DNA of 64,000 nucleotides from CAYVAP01 sp964343195 (GCA_964343195.1 CAYFIR010000006.1:62001-126000); one strand, 5' to 3'; shown: positions 1-9,183, counted from the stretch's first letter. The notes: generated from the letters alone by a model not told the origin. Translations and numbers: made by a program.

Positions 1-1
1 G

Positions 2-646
2 GAACGCAGGAGTGATATCGTTGCACACTTTCAGGCACTTTATGAGCATGCGACGGTGGTGGATTTTGCCCACTACGAAGAGGAAGGAATGTTCCTTGAA
101 GGGACTGGGAGCATGATCATGGACCGGGAAAACCAGGTAATCTATGCCTGCCATTCTCATCGCACTACCAGGGAACTGTTCGAACTGTTTTGCAGGGAGG
201 TCGAAGCCGAGGGCATGTTGTTTCACGCGACAGATAGAAATGGACAGGAAATTTACCATACCAACGTGATGATGGCGCTCGGGACCAGGTTTGCCGTGGT
301 ATGTATGGATGCAATCCGGGATGAGGGAGAGAAAGCGGCCTTAAAAAACAGGCTGGAAGCTACGGGCCATGAAGTTGTGAGCATCAATTTTGATCAGGTA
401 GAGTCCTTTGCCGGGAACATGCTGCAGCTCTATAACAGCGAAGGAACCCCAATTCTGGTCATGTCCCAAAGGGCTCATGATTCCCTGTTTCCAGAGCAAC
501 TGGAAAAACTCGCATCTTATAGTAGAATCCTGATGATACCACTGGACATCATAGAGAGTAGTGGAGGAGGAAGTGTGCGGTGCATGATGGCAGAAGTTTT
601 TCTGGGAGATAACTCCCAACTTTCTTCCTCAAAAGGTGAAATCTAG
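2..646 (+). CDS. ctlX: CtlX-like citrulline/arginine hydrolase (5' end outside window)
   Basis: The reading frame is open from the first bases of the window, so the true start lies upstream; 214 residues are visible. They match the C-terminal two thirds of the citrulline-utilisation hydrolase CtlX, a member of the arginine deiminase/amidinotransferase superfamily. Visible family motifs are FLEGTGSMI (acidic residue of the active site), YHTNVMMALG (catalytic His region) and, near the C-terminus, GGGSVRCMMAE, which carries the expected nucleophilic Cys. The reaction is hydrolysis of a guanidino or ureido group in arginine/citrulline metabolism. It is immediately followed by an arginine deiminase on the same strand, with only 58 bp between stop and the preferred start, which suggests an arginine/citrulline catabolic operon. 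Family assignment is from motif recognition; exact substrate is inferred. Confidence 0.85.
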   Translation, partial: ERRSDIVAHFQALYEHATVVDFAHYEEEGMFLEGTGSMIMDRENQVIYACHSHRTTRELFELFCREVEAEGMLFHATDRNGQEIYHTNVMMALGTRFAVVCMDAIRDEGEKAALKNRLEATGHEVVSINFDQVESFAGNMLQLYNSEGTPILVMSQRAHDSLFPEQLEKLASYSRILMIPLDIIESSGGGSVRCMMAEVFLGDNSQLSSSKGEI

Positions 647-704
647 GTTATATTTATATCCACCCATATTATCTCAATCCCAAAAGCTACCCCCGCATCC
701 GCTT

Positions 705-2162
705 ATGAAGCCCATCATTAAATCTGAATATGCACCTTTACGCAAAGTCCTGGTACATACGCCTGGTCCTGAACACGAGCACCTGATTCCCTGGGTTGGG
801 GATCATCCCCTCATGGGCCCCAATCCTCGCGTTTATAAAGAGTTACAGGAAAACCATCAGGATCTCCGGAATTTCCTGAGCCAGGAAATCGGGGCTGAAA
901 ATGTCCTGGAACTTAGGAGCCTGCTAGAAGATATATTTGAAGCTGCAGATGGTAGAAAACGGATGCACATCCTGAGGGATACGTTATACCGACAGGCTGA
1001 AACCTATGTGGACCATCTTCAGGCTAGGGGCATCAAACTGGAAGACTATGAGACTTCCAAACTGGTGAGTGATCTTATAGAGGGATACCCTCGGAAGCTG
1101 ACATTGAATAACCACCGCCTACCCAACATCATCATTGCTCCCAAGAGAGAAATGATGTGGATGCGGGACTCCTCGGCCACTACGCCCAATGGGATCATCA
1201 TCAATTCCATGGCCTCGGCCCGGCGACGCCCAGAGCCTACCCTGGTAAGGTCGGTTTTTAAGTACCACCCATTGTTTGATGAAGGAAGCATCTTCCTGGA
1301 TATGGTGGATTTTATCCGCGAAATGGAGGACGACGAGACCCATGCGGGGCTTCAGGAAAACTTCCTGATGGAAGGAGGCAATATCCTGGTGCTAAGGGAA
1401 GACACCCTGGCCATTGGAGTCGGAAGAGCTGATTTTTTGTATTCAAATCGTACTACCCGGGCAGCTTTCAACCTGTTGGTGGAGAAAATATTTGAGGCAG
1501 ACACAGAGAACCGCTTACAGCGGATCTATCTGGTCAATGTCCCTGACTTGCGCGGATTTATACACCTGGATACGGTTTTTAACATGGTGGGCCCCAAGTC
1601 GGCAGTGGTGATGCCATATATTTTTGGACACCCCCATCCCAGAATTGAAGAAAGTGCCAAATACGTCCTCAAACACTTTGTGACCTGGCTACGGAAAAAC
1701 ATGGGGAGCCACCGCAGCGACCTGAGTAAAATTCCGACCATCGATCACTTTGATCATGCCGGTAAGACAGAAGTATATGACCGCGATCACATCCGTAAAG
1801 CGGGACGGGTGGAGCGATTGCCGCAGCCGACTCGCTACTTCCTCGACCAATTGGAAGCGGATGGCTTGCTGGACCTGAACCAGGTGGCGTGGATTGGGGG
1901 CAATCCTGAGGATTACCCATCTCCATATGAACACTTGCGCGTAGCTTTGTTTGAGCAGCACAACATGGCAGGCAATGTATTCGCTACCGCACCACATCGG
2001 CTGGTTGCTTACCACCGCAACCCATTGACGTTGAATGCATTGGAAACAATGGTTCAGAGCCTTAGCGATAATTCGCACCTGCATGTAATGTCATCCAATG
2101 AGATTCGCACAGATAATGGAGGGCCACATTGCCTGACCATGCCTTTGTTGCGGGATGAGTAG
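705..2162 (+). CDS. arcA: arginine deiminase (long form)
   Basis: Converts arginine to citrulline and ammonia in the cytoplasm. The 485-residue protein has the full catalytic set: MRDSS (Asp155), EGGN (Glu223), HLDTVF (His287 and Asp289) and the C-terminal GGPHCLTMP with the nucleophile Cys476. It is longer than the roughly 410-residue enzymes of Firmicutes; the extra length lies mainly in the helical region after residue 60 and around residues 330-400. The start at 705 (MKPIIKSEYAPL) is chosen because the family begins with the strand that reads APLRKVLVHTPGPE; an in-frame ATG at 636 would add 23 unlikely residues and overlap the upstream gene. It follows the ctlX-like gene and is probably co-transcribed with it, giving two arginine-deiminase-superfamily enzymes side by side. 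A bidirectional hairpin follows the stop. Confidence 0.9.
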   Translation: MKPIIKSEYAPLRKVLVHTPGPEHEHLIPWVGDHPLMGPNPRVYKELQENHQDLRNFLSQEIGAENVLELRSLLEDIFEAADGRKRMHILRDTLYRQAETYVDHLQARGIKLEDYETSKLVSDLIEGYPRKLTLNNHRLPNIIIAPKREMMWMRDSSATTPNGIIINSMASARRRPEPTLVRSVFKYHPLFDEGSIFLDMVDFIREMEDDETHAGLQENFLMEGGNILVLREDTLAIGVGRADFLYSNRTTRAAFNLLVEKIFEADTENRLQRIYLVNVPDLRGFIHLDTVFNMVGPKSAVVMPYIFGHPHPRIEESAKYVLKHFVTWLRKNMGSHRSDLSKIPTIDHFDHAGKTEVYDRDHIRKAGRVERLPQPTRYFLDQLEADGLLDLNQVAWIGGNPEDYPSPYEHLRVALFEQHNMAGNVFATAPHRLVAYHRNPLTLNALETMVQSLSDNSHLHVMSSNEIRTDNGGPHCLTMPLLRDE

Positions 2163-2189
2163 TGCTGCTTTTGGCTTCTCCAAAAATAT

Positions 2190-2225
2190 AGCTCCCACTA
2201 CCCTTGGAACAGGGGTAGGGGAGCT
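2190..2225. terminator. hairpin between convergent genes
   Basis: An imperfect inverted repeat (arms about 2190-2206 and 2210-2225, AGCTCCC...GGGAGCT at the base) lies between the convergent arginine deiminase and DUF4914 genes. It could end transcription in both directions; there is an A-rich run on its left side, which gives a U-tract for the minus-strand transcript. Confidence 0.6.
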
Positions 2226-2348
2226 GCTTACTAAGGTGCGTTCCCGTTTCTTGTAGATTGTTGCCAGCAGACTTTCAGGACAGATACTCCACAGGGAGCC
2301 CTGTTCCCGACATCACCTACCAGTCTTCACAAACGAAAGTTTGCTGCC

Positions 2349-4250
2349 TTAGGAGTTGACGATCAACGTTGATGGAATCAGGGCCTCGTAATCACCTGTG
2401 GTCCCTTGGTCCAGACAGCACTCGATAATCTGACGGCCCAGAGGCGTCATCTCATCCAGTCGGTACTTGCTTAGCTGCGTGCGAAAGAACTCCTGGAATA
2501 TTGCTGCTCCAGCATCATATCCTTCTTCCCCTACTTCCTTCTGCTTGTACACTTTCAGGTAGCGTATGGGAATGTTTTCTCCCTCGACCACCATGTGGTT
2601 AAGCTCAAACCCAAGCAGAGGGCTACGTGCAGGCTCTACCTGATCCCGGGAGAAGGCGGTGTTACCGCGACGGGTAAGGTACTCCCGCATCAGCCACTGT
2701 GGCATAAATCCTACCTTCCAAATTCCGATATGTTGGTTGGGAGTCAGGGTATAGCAGGAATTGGGATAGGTCATGAACTGCTCCAGCAGCAGGTTGGCCT
2801 GGGTGCTACGCTTGCCGGTGGCAAATGGCCAATAAGATCCTACTCCTTCGCTCGTCATGCCGCCGGTATCCACAATGCTGGGATTGCCGTGCCCGCGTGG
2901 GGCCACGAGTCGCCATAGCCATGCGAGTGCCGGAGGCAACAGGTGAAACAGTCCTACGATCCCGTAAGTGGGGTTTTCTGCACTACAGGGTGGAGTCCTG
3001 ACGCCAAAGCTACGGACGTCCACTGCTACCGAGTCCTCGATTACATTGGGAACCGACTTCCTGGGCAGGATCACCCTGGGATTGGGGCAGGGCTCTCCAG
3101 GCGCATCCTGGATGTGCTCCCATATCAGGGCAGTGCTATTAGGGGTGCTATCGATGTTGAGAAAAAGGAGTTGGTCGGGGTTGTGAACTGTCAGGCTCTC
3201 CAACTGTGGATCAATGCCATAACGGTCGATATGATTGACCCTTACGAACCATGAATCCTCTGCATCGATGATCTTGAGTTTTTGAGTGGGGCCTTCAAGA
3301 TTGGGATGGCAAAGTGCCATATCGTCGGTGACAGGGTGGATGTGACATCCCTGAGGAAGGCGAAGGAATCGATCCACCCCAGTGTGAAGGTTGTGGCCCA
3401 GTAGGATCCGACCATCAGGCTGACGGTGCATGTACTGGAGCATTTCGCTTTTGCCACCTCCGCTGGCTCCTTCATGCATGAAGACCGTCTTGTTGTCATA
3501 TGGACTGATAACTTCTGCTGCGGCACAGTGTGCCGTGACCCAGCCTTCACGCTCGCCCTGACCGATGAGCACGCCATAGATGCCTTTCTTGGCGCTAGGT
3601 CCGGGATACAGGTTGTATGAAAAAAGCTCGTGGCGCTCTTCGCTGCGGTTGTGTACAACGACCTGTTTGCCCTCAAAATGAGTATGGCGGAACGGCGGCG
3701 CTACATAGATGATCGAGCGAACCTCAAAGTCCTCTGGCAGTTCCTCCACGGGGCATATGCCCTGTAGCAGTGCCAGCCCAAAGGCAAAGAATCCACAGTT
3801 TGCGGGAGCAACGACCAGTGAGCCACCACCGAGGCCAGCCCTTCCGGACTCAAACGCAAACAGGGCCAATTGCTGGGTAGCCAGCCAGTCCAGGGTTTCC
3901 TCACGGAGTGGGCCAAACTCTTTACCGAAACGGTCTCGGTAACGCACCTTGTCAGTAGGCAGGTCGTCACTGATGACCATACAGTTGGGATCACGGCGGC
4001 GCATGTAGGGCTCCAGGTAGTTGGCTGCCAGGCCATTACGTACCCGCATGACGGTAGCCTCGGTTATTTCGCGACCATCAGGCAAGTCAAACTTTACCTC
4101 GAATGTATCTTGCTGTTCTGGTCCCATGGCTGCCTCGAGAATTTCGTCGTGGCTGTTAAACCATTGGTAGCCAGGAGCCTGCTTCAGCAGAGACGCTACT
4201 TCTGCGGGAAGCGCAAAAGAAATGTTGGCCTTAGGATGGGTTGAAATCAT
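2349..4250 (-). CDS. DUF4914 family protein with P-loop (PEPCK/HPr-kinase-like)
   Basis: This 633-residue protein is recognised as DUF4914, a family without an assigned reaction. The clearest motif is a Walker-A/P-loop at residues 261-269 (GASGGGKSE), preceded by a strand reading TVFMHE. That arrangement resembles the phosphoenolpyruvate carboxykinase (ATP)/HPr kinase fold, and the later LFLNIDSTPN and GGMTSEGVGSYWPF stretches suit a nucleotide- and metal-binding site in such a fold. No signal peptide or clear membrane segment is seen, so it is probably cytoplasmic. It stands alone on the minus strand, convergent with the arginine deiminase gene. What it phosphorylates or carboxylates cannot be told from sequence. 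Family name is fairly secure; the kinase-like function is inference from the P-loop. Confidence 0.8.
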   Translation of the reverse strand: MISTHPKANISFALPAEVASLLKQAPGYQWFNSHDEILEAAMGPEQQDTFEVKFDLPDGREITEATVMRVRNGLAANYLEPYMRRRDPNCMVISDDLPTDKVRYRDRFGKEFGPLREETLDWLATQQLALFAFESGRAGLGGGSLVVAPANCGFFAFGLALLQGICPVEELPEDFEVRSIIYVAPPFRHTHFEGKQVVVHNRSEERHELFSYNLYPGPSAKKGIYGVLIGQGEREGWVTAHCAAAEVISPYDNKTVFMHEGASGGGKSEMLQYMHRQPDGRILLGHNLHTGVDRFLRLPQGCHIHPVTDDMALCHPNLEGPTQKLKIIDAEDSWFVRVNHIDRYGIDPQLESLTVHNPDQLLFLNIDSTPNSTALIWEHIQDAPGEPCPNPRVILPRKSVPNVIEDSVAVDVRSFGVRTPPCSAENPTYGIVGLFHLLPPALAWLWRLVAPRGHGNPSIVDTGGMTSEGVGSYWPFATGKRSTQANLLLEQFMTYPNSCYTLTPNQHIGIWKVGFMPQWLMREYLTRRGNTAFSRDQVEPARSPLLGFELNHMVVEGENIPIRYLKVYKQKEVGEEGYDAGAAIFQEFFRTQLSKYRLDEMTPLGRQIIECCLDQGTTGDYEALIPSTLIVNS

Positions 4251-4485
4251 AAAAAATCAGTTGGTGAGAGTTTTAATGTTTAGATCAATAGCAACACTAT
4301 CGTGCAAAGGATTGAAAAACGTGGGAGGGCTAGGATGCAAAAGGGTTGGGGATAGTATGATTTTAGTCAATCAAGGGATCTTACTGTACAGATTATACCA
4401 GGGATTGCCAACTTAGCGGTAGGGCAGGTTGTCCCCTATAAAGTGACCGTTAGTTTCTTCCCTTAACTCTCTCAATTAAACCATC

Positions 4486-4791
4486 ATGAAGAAATCCATT
4501 TGGCTCATCTTAGCTATGGCACTCCTCCTATTCGTGTTGAGTGCCTGTAATGCAACCAGTGTAGATGTCGCCGACTGCGCATCGCAAGAGCCCGCCGGCT
4601 TCTGGCTCGGCCTGTGGCATGGAATAATAGCCCCCTTTGCCTTCATTGTATCTCTATTCAATGATTCTGTAGCAGTATATGAAGTCGTGAACAATGGAGG
4701 CTGGTATGACTTCGGCTTTGTTATGGGAGCAAGCATCATATTTGGCGGATCAGGGAATCAGGCCAGGCCCAGAAGAAAAAAGCGGGATTAG
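4486..4791 (+). CDS. small conserved lipoprotein
   Basis: A 101-residue protein with a lipoprotein signal peptide (hydrophobic residues 5-18, lipobox VLSAC, Cys21). After the Cys comes GFWLGLWHGIIAPFAFIVSLF, a hydrophobic segment that probably sits in the membrane, then YEVVNNGGWYDFGFVMGASI and a basic tail RPRRKKRD. The tryptophan- and glycine-rich pattern is one I have seen in many short uncharacterised bacterial proteins, but I know no function. It probably ends up in the inner membrane because of the internal hydrophobic stretch. It has its own intergenic space on both sides and does not look part of an operon. Confidence 0.75.
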   Translation: MKKSIWLILAMALLLFVLSACNATSVDVADCASQEPAGFWLGLWHGIIAPFAFIVSLFNDSVAVYEVVNNGGWYDFGFVMGASIIFGGSGNQARPRRKKRD

Positions 4792-4900
4792 GCAGTCTAT
4801 TCTCTTTTTTGATCTGGAAATTTCCGCTGGAATTGGCAGGCGATATGGCTGTGTCAACTCCAGCGTTTTTTGTTTGCTATACCATATCACCCATAAGCTG

Positions 4901-5199
4901 ATGAAAAGCCTGGTTCTCTATTACTCCCATTCTGACAATAACCGATTTCTCGCCCAAAAACTGGCCGCGGCCCTGGACGCCGATATAGAAGAAGCGGCGT
5001 CTTTTTCCTTTCCTTAAACAAAGTCGGACTTTTTCAGCGTTTGGCCACTCTGAATCGATGGGTAACTCCTCCATTCCGGCAGGCTTTTGTCCATGCTGTT
5101 GGTAGCACCTGGCAGGTGTGCCCATTCACCTCCAATCGGGAATACTGGAGCAGGGTCGGAGTCCGGCTTGCTTACAGGCTGGCTTGTTTCTCTAACTGA
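4901..5199 (+). pseudogene. flavodoxin family protein, truncated and frameshifted remnant
   Basis: From the ATG at 4901 the translation starts MKSLVLYYSHSDNNRFLAQK and continues LAAALDADIEE, a clear N-terminus of a flavodoxin with the beta1 strand and the FMN phosphate loop, in which the usual Gly of SxSGN is Asp. This frame stops at 5015-5017 after 38 residues. The frame one base back is open from 4936 to a stop at 5197-5199 and contains protein-like sequence (RWVTPPFRQAF, SNREYW), but it does not look like the rest of a flavodoxin. The gene has therefore lost most of its body, and a frameshift near 4985-5010 ends the first part. The N-terminal match is solid; the downstream half is uncertain. 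Confidence 0.5.
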
Positions 5200-5545
5200 T
5201 CATCAGGCTCAATATGTATCTCAAGATTAGGCGGGATTTCGATACCCCACCGCAGGGGGATTTTGCACCCTGTTAAACTGTCATACCACACACACCATAA
5301 CAGTTTTTCCTGTCTCCATTTGTAACTATAGATAAGTTCTGGAGCTGGGATTCCTTTTCCTCTCTCCATCTGTATTTGTGTCTGAAGCGTAAATGTGTTT
5401 TCCAGGATAGGAGTGGATACAATTGCGTCTCTCCCCTACAGATCGTAGGGGCACACTACAGCGTGGGGTAAATGGGAGGGCTACCATTAAGCTGCAGATC
5501 AAACAAACCATAAGGGCTGTTTACTATTCACTCAATGTTTTTATA
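5200..5545. other. intergenic stretch with a short REP-like hairpin
   Basis: There is no convincing gene. It contains the perfect 7-bp hairpin CCCCTAC-agatc-GTAGGGG at 5433-5451, whose surroundings resemble intergenic repeat elements. A minus-strand ORF at 5172-5369 (65 codons) shows no recognisable family and overlaps the flavodoxin remnant, so it is not called. Confidence 0.5.
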
Positions 5546-8500
5546 ATGACTAAACTCAATTACTTACTCGTAAGTCTCCTGCTTTTTGCAGGGACAATCT
5601 GGGCCCAGGACCCGAGTGGGAATCTCACCCACTCGTGGACCTTTGAGGGCGAAAATGCTGCCGACATGGTCGGTGCAGCAGATGGTATTCTCAGTGGCAA
5701 TGCTGCCATTGCGACTACCAGCCTCGGAGACAAAGGCGCCGTATTGACTGGTGGTTCTGTTGACCTTGATGCGGCTACAATCGCCATCAACACCTACGAA
5801 GAACTCTCTCTCGAAGCCTGGTTTACCCCTGATGGTACTCAGGCTGGTACGTTTACCATGGTTGCTTATCTGGGGGGAACCCAAGGGGGCCTCGCTTACA
5901 GCGGATTCCAGATCCAACCCACTCGCGGAGATGGCGTTGGGCGAGGGGCAATCAGCTGCCTTAACAACACCAATCCCTGGACTACCGAAAATGGAGTTAA
6001 TACAGCTGCAGAATTGGCTGCCTCCCAGCTGTACCATGCGGTCGTGACCATTAACAGTGATGTGATTTCTTTTTATGTAGATGGCGTTTTCATTGGCGAA
6101 GATTCTTTGACCGGGGACAACTCCATCGCCAACCTGAGCAATGACTTTGCCTGGATCGGAAAAGGTGGCTACACCGGCGACGCTTCCTGGCAGGGAACGG
6201 TTCATGAGGTAAACATCTACGACAAGGCGCTTGACGCCGCTGAAGTTAGCTTCCTGAACACAGGAGGAGTGACCACCGGAACTGGAGTTGTCTATCAGCA
6301 GAGCTCAGATTCACTGGGTCTGGTTGTGATTCCAGCCGAAGAATTTACCATTAACAAAGCTGGTACTGGCAGCAAGGACGGTGACTCATGGGCATTCGGA
6401 TCTGACACTGCGGGTTATTTCGGAGACGGCTACATGCAGTCAGTGATGCTGGGTGGCGGTGATGGCAGTACCACCAATGCCGAGACAGTTAATGCCAAGC
6501 TTACTTACGACGTAGAGTTTGTAAAAACTGGTTCTCACTACGTGTTTGCCCACGTGTATTACCCCAGTAGTAACAATGACTCCTTCTGGTATGGCCTGAA
6601 TGGCAGTACCGATTCTGGAAATGGCAGAATGGACCAAAGCAACTGGGGCAACTGGATTTGGGATGAAGGAAACAACAGCTTTGATGTTCCTGCAGCTGGA
6701 CTCCACACCTTTGACATCATGCAGCGTGAGCCAGATGCCATCGTGGACATGATCATTCTGACCAGCAATCCCAATTTTGATCCTGCTACCTATGAGTGGC
6801 AATCCTATGTTCCTTACGAAGTAGTTTTCGTTACGCCATCTGACAGCTCTTTCGATATGCCTGTAGTGGAGGCAATTGAAGCTTACACGGGCGACGCGAC
6901 CTACAATGTGACCCTGCTGGAGAAGTCCGTGATCGATAACAGTGACCTGGCGATGCTCAACGCTGCTGACGTAGTGGTAATGGGCCGTAATATCGGTAGT
7001 GCTGATGTAGCTGCTGCTGAAGAAGTATGGGATGCCGTCGAACGACCCGTCCTGACCATGAACATGTGGGGTCTGAGAGAGAACCGTGCTAACTGGGTAC
7101 CTGCTGGTATTGGTTGTGAAAACATCAACGGAGATACCCTGGTGGTCAATGGCATCATCCAGAACAGTGACGCCGTATTCGGTGGCCTGACCGACACCAT
7201 CACCTGGTGGAATGGTTCCTTCAGCTCCTTTGTACCCGATTCTGCCCGCGTTGCTGCCGGTAACGGTACCCTGATGGTCGAGAGTGAAGACTATCGCCCA
7301 CTGTTTATGCGCTGGAAAGCCAATCTGGAATACTATCCAGGAGCAGGTCACGCCCCAAGCCATATGCGTTCCTTCATCGGAATGGGCAATGACAACAATG
7401 ATCCCGCCAACTACTTTGGCTTCTCAGAAGATGCTGAGATGATCTTCTTCAACGAGCTGAAAATGCTCGCCGGTCAGGGCGATGCTGGAGATTACAGCGT
7501 AGTCTTTGTTACTCCTTCTGATTCTTCCTTCGATGCACCTGTCATTGAGGAAATCGAGGCCTACAACAACGGCGAGACTTTCGGGGTAACCATCCTTGCC
7601 AAGGGTGTCATCGACAGCACCGACCTGGGACTGCTGAATGCCGCTGACGTAGTGGTCATGGGCCGTAACATCGGTAGCGCCGATGTAGCAGCCGCTGAAG
7701 GTGTATGGGATGCCGTCGAACGACCTGTCCTGACCATGAACATGTGGGGACTGAGAGAAAACCGCGCGAACTGGGTACCAGCTGGTATTGGTTGTGAAAA
7801 CATCAACGGCGATACGCTGGTAGTGAATGGCATCATCCAGAATGACGACGCTGTATTCGGTGGTCTGACCGACACCATCAACTGGTGGAATGGTTCCTTC
7901 AGCTCATTTGTAGTGGATTCAGCCCGCATTGCCTCAGGTAACGGTACGCTGATGGTCGAGAGCGAAGACCTTCGTCCGCTCTTCATGCGCTGGAAAGCCA
8001 ACACGGAGTATTACCCCGGAGCAGGCCACGCGCCAAGCCACGTACGCTCTTTCATGGGCATGGGCAATGACAACGACGATCCTGCCAACTACTTCGGCTT
8101 CTCCGAGGAGGCTGGAATGGTCTTCTTCAACGAGCTGATGATGCTGGCTGGTATGGGCGATGCTCCTCAGTACAGCGTGGCATTTGTCACTCCTTCTGAT
8201 TCTTCATTCGATGCTCCTGTTGTCGCGGAGATCGAAGGCTACAACAACGGTGAGACCTTCGCTGTAACCCTGCTGGAGAAGTCAGTGATCGATAGCACAG
8301 ACCTGCTTATGCTGAATGGCTTTGACGTAGTGGTTATGGGCCGTAACATCGGCAGTGGTGACATCGGTGCGGCAGCTGATATCTGGGATGCCATCGAGCG
8401 TCCTGTAATGGCTATGGGCCTCTGGGGACTGAGAGAGAACCGTGCCAACTGGGTACCAGCTGGCATCGGCTGTGAGAACATCAACGGCGATACCCTGGTA

Positions 8501-9118
8501 GTGAATGGCATCATCCAGAACACTGACGCCGTATTCGGTGGCCTGACCGACACCATCACCTGGTGGACTGGATCATACAGTGCCTTTGTACCAGACTCCG
8601 CTCGCATCGCAGCCGGAAACGGTACATTGATGGTCGAGAGCGAAGACCTTCGTCCGCTGTTCATCCGCTGGAATGCCTACGAAGAGTTCTACGAAGGAGC
8701 TGGCCACGAGCCCAAGCACATTCGTTCCTACATGGGACTGGGTAACGACAACGCCGATCCTGCGAACTACTTCGGCTTCTCCGAGGAGTCCGGAATGGTC
8801 TTCTTCAACGAGCTGATGATGCTGGCTGGACAGGGCGTTGCTGCCGATACCACCACTGACACTACGACCAACATCGTAGCACCAACAGGATATGAAGTGA
8901 AGCTGTATCCAAACCCCGTGAACGACTATGTGAACATCGTATCAGAAGTGAACATCCAGAACATCCGCGTGATGAACATGATGGGAGCTGCGCTGCGGGT
9001 AGAGGAAATCAATGCCAAAGAAACGGTACTTGACATGACAGACTTCACCAGCGGTGTGTACATCATCATGGTAGAAGGACAGCAAGGAACACAGGTCTTC
9101 AAGCTGAGAAAGCTTTAG
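5546..9118 (+). CDS. secreted T9SS protein: LamG domain plus three 226-residue tandem repeats
   Basis: A 1190-residue secreted protein. It has a signal peptide (MTKLNYLLVSLLLFAGTIWA), a concanavalin-like LamG/laminin-G-3 domain at about residues 25-235, and a beta-sandwich, carbohydrate-binding-like region at about 240-420. Three repeats of exactly 226 residues follow (about 424-1101), each starting near FVTPSDSSFD. The last 85 residues are a T9SS type A sorting domain (VKLYPNPVNDYVNI...GVYIIMVEG...FKLRKL). Each repeat looks like an alpha/beta domain (VVVMGRNIGSADV, then WGLRENRANWVPAGIG). I do not recognise a catalytic motif; a ThuA-like or glutamine-amidotransferase-like fold is only a guess. 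The start is set at 5546 because the signal peptide begins there; an upstream in-frame ATG at 5423 adds 41 non-signal residues. It is probably exported and cell-surface attached or released. A strong terminator follows. Confidence 0.85.
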   Translation: MTKLNYLLVSLLLFAGTIWAQDPSGNLTHSWTFEGENAADMVGAADGILSGNAAIATTSLGDKGAVLTGGSVDLDAATIAINTYEELSLEAWFTPDGTQAGTFTMVAYLGGTQGGLAYSGFQIQPTRGDGVGRGAISCLNNTNPWTTENGVNTAAELAASQLYHAVVTINSDVISFYVDGVFIGEDSLTGDNSIANLSNDFAWIGKGGYTGDASWQGTVHEVNIYDKALDAAEVSFLNTGGVTTGTGVVYQQSSDSLGLVVIPAEEFTINKAGTGSKDGDSWAFGSDTAGYFGDGYMQSVMLGGGDGSTTNAETVNAKLTYDVEFVKTGSHYVFAHVYYPSSNNDSFWYGLNGSTDSGNGRMDQSNWGNWIWDEGNNSFDVPAAGLHTFDIMQREPDAIVDMIILTSNPNFDPATYEWQSYVPYEVVFVTPSDSSFDMPVVEAIEAYTGDATYNVTLLEKSVIDNSDLAMLNAADVVVMGRNIGSADVAAAEEVWDAVERPVLTMNMWGLRENRANWVPAGIGCENINGDTLVVNGIIQNSDAVFGGLTDTITWWNGSFSSFVPDSARVAAGNGTLMVESEDYRPLFMRWKANLEYYPGAGHAPSHMRSFIGMGNDNNDPANYFGFSEDAEMIFFNELKMLAGQGDAGDYSVVFVTPSDSSFDAPVIEEIEAYNNGETFGVTILAKGVIDSTDLGLLNAADVVVMGRNIGSADVAAAEGVWDAVERPVLTMNMWGLRENRANWVPAGIGCENINGDTLVVNGIIQNDDAVFGGLTDTINWWNGSFSSFVVDSARIASGNGTLMVESEDLRPLFMRWKANTEYYPGAGHAPSHVRSFMGMGNDNDDPANYFGFSEEAGMVFFNELMMLAGMGDAPQYSVAFVTPSDSSFDAPVVAEIEGYNNGETFAVTLLEKSVIDSTDLLMLNGFDVVVMGRNIGSGDIGAAADIWDAIERPVMAMGLWGLRENRANWVPAGIGCENINGDTLVVNGIIQNTDAVFGGLTDTITWWTGSYSAFVPDSARIAAGNGTLMVESEDLRPLFIRWNAYEEFYEGAGHEPKHIRSYMGLGNDNADPANYFGFSEESGMVFFNELMMLAGQGVAADTTTDTTTNIVAPTGYEVKLYPNPVNDYVNIVSEVNIQNIRVMNMMGAALRVEEINAKETVLDMTDFTSGVYIIMVEGQQGTQVFKLRKL
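6815..8848 (+). repeat. three in-phase 678-bp coding tandem repeats
   Basis: Units at about 6815-7492, 7493-8170 and 8171-8848, each exactly 678 bp with no length change. Marker sequences recur at a constant 678-nt offset: the TAC codon that opens each unit lies at 6815, 7493 and 8171. Unit 3 differs most in the middle (MAMGLWG for LTMNMWG, RWNAYEEFYEG for RWKANxEYYPG). Confidence 0.95.
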
Positions 9119-9183
9119 AGCTGAGTTGCTGAAATATGGATGCAAGAGGCTATAGGCCTTGGCATGCCACCGTATTTTTAGAA

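Noticed and set aside
636..704. Upstream ATG for arginine deiminase
   Set aside because: It would add 23 residues not found in the family and would overlap the preceding gene.
5172..5369. 65-codon minus-strand ORF in the gap after the flavodoxin remnant
   Set aside because: No family, no upstream signals, and it overlaps the remnant; insufficient evidence for a gene.
6440..7363. 307-codon antisense ORF inside the LamG/repeat gene
   Set aside because: It is a shadow of the plus-strand frame, arising from the biased codons of the repeat. Other antisense ORFs recur at homologous positions in each repeat, which also shows they are by-products.
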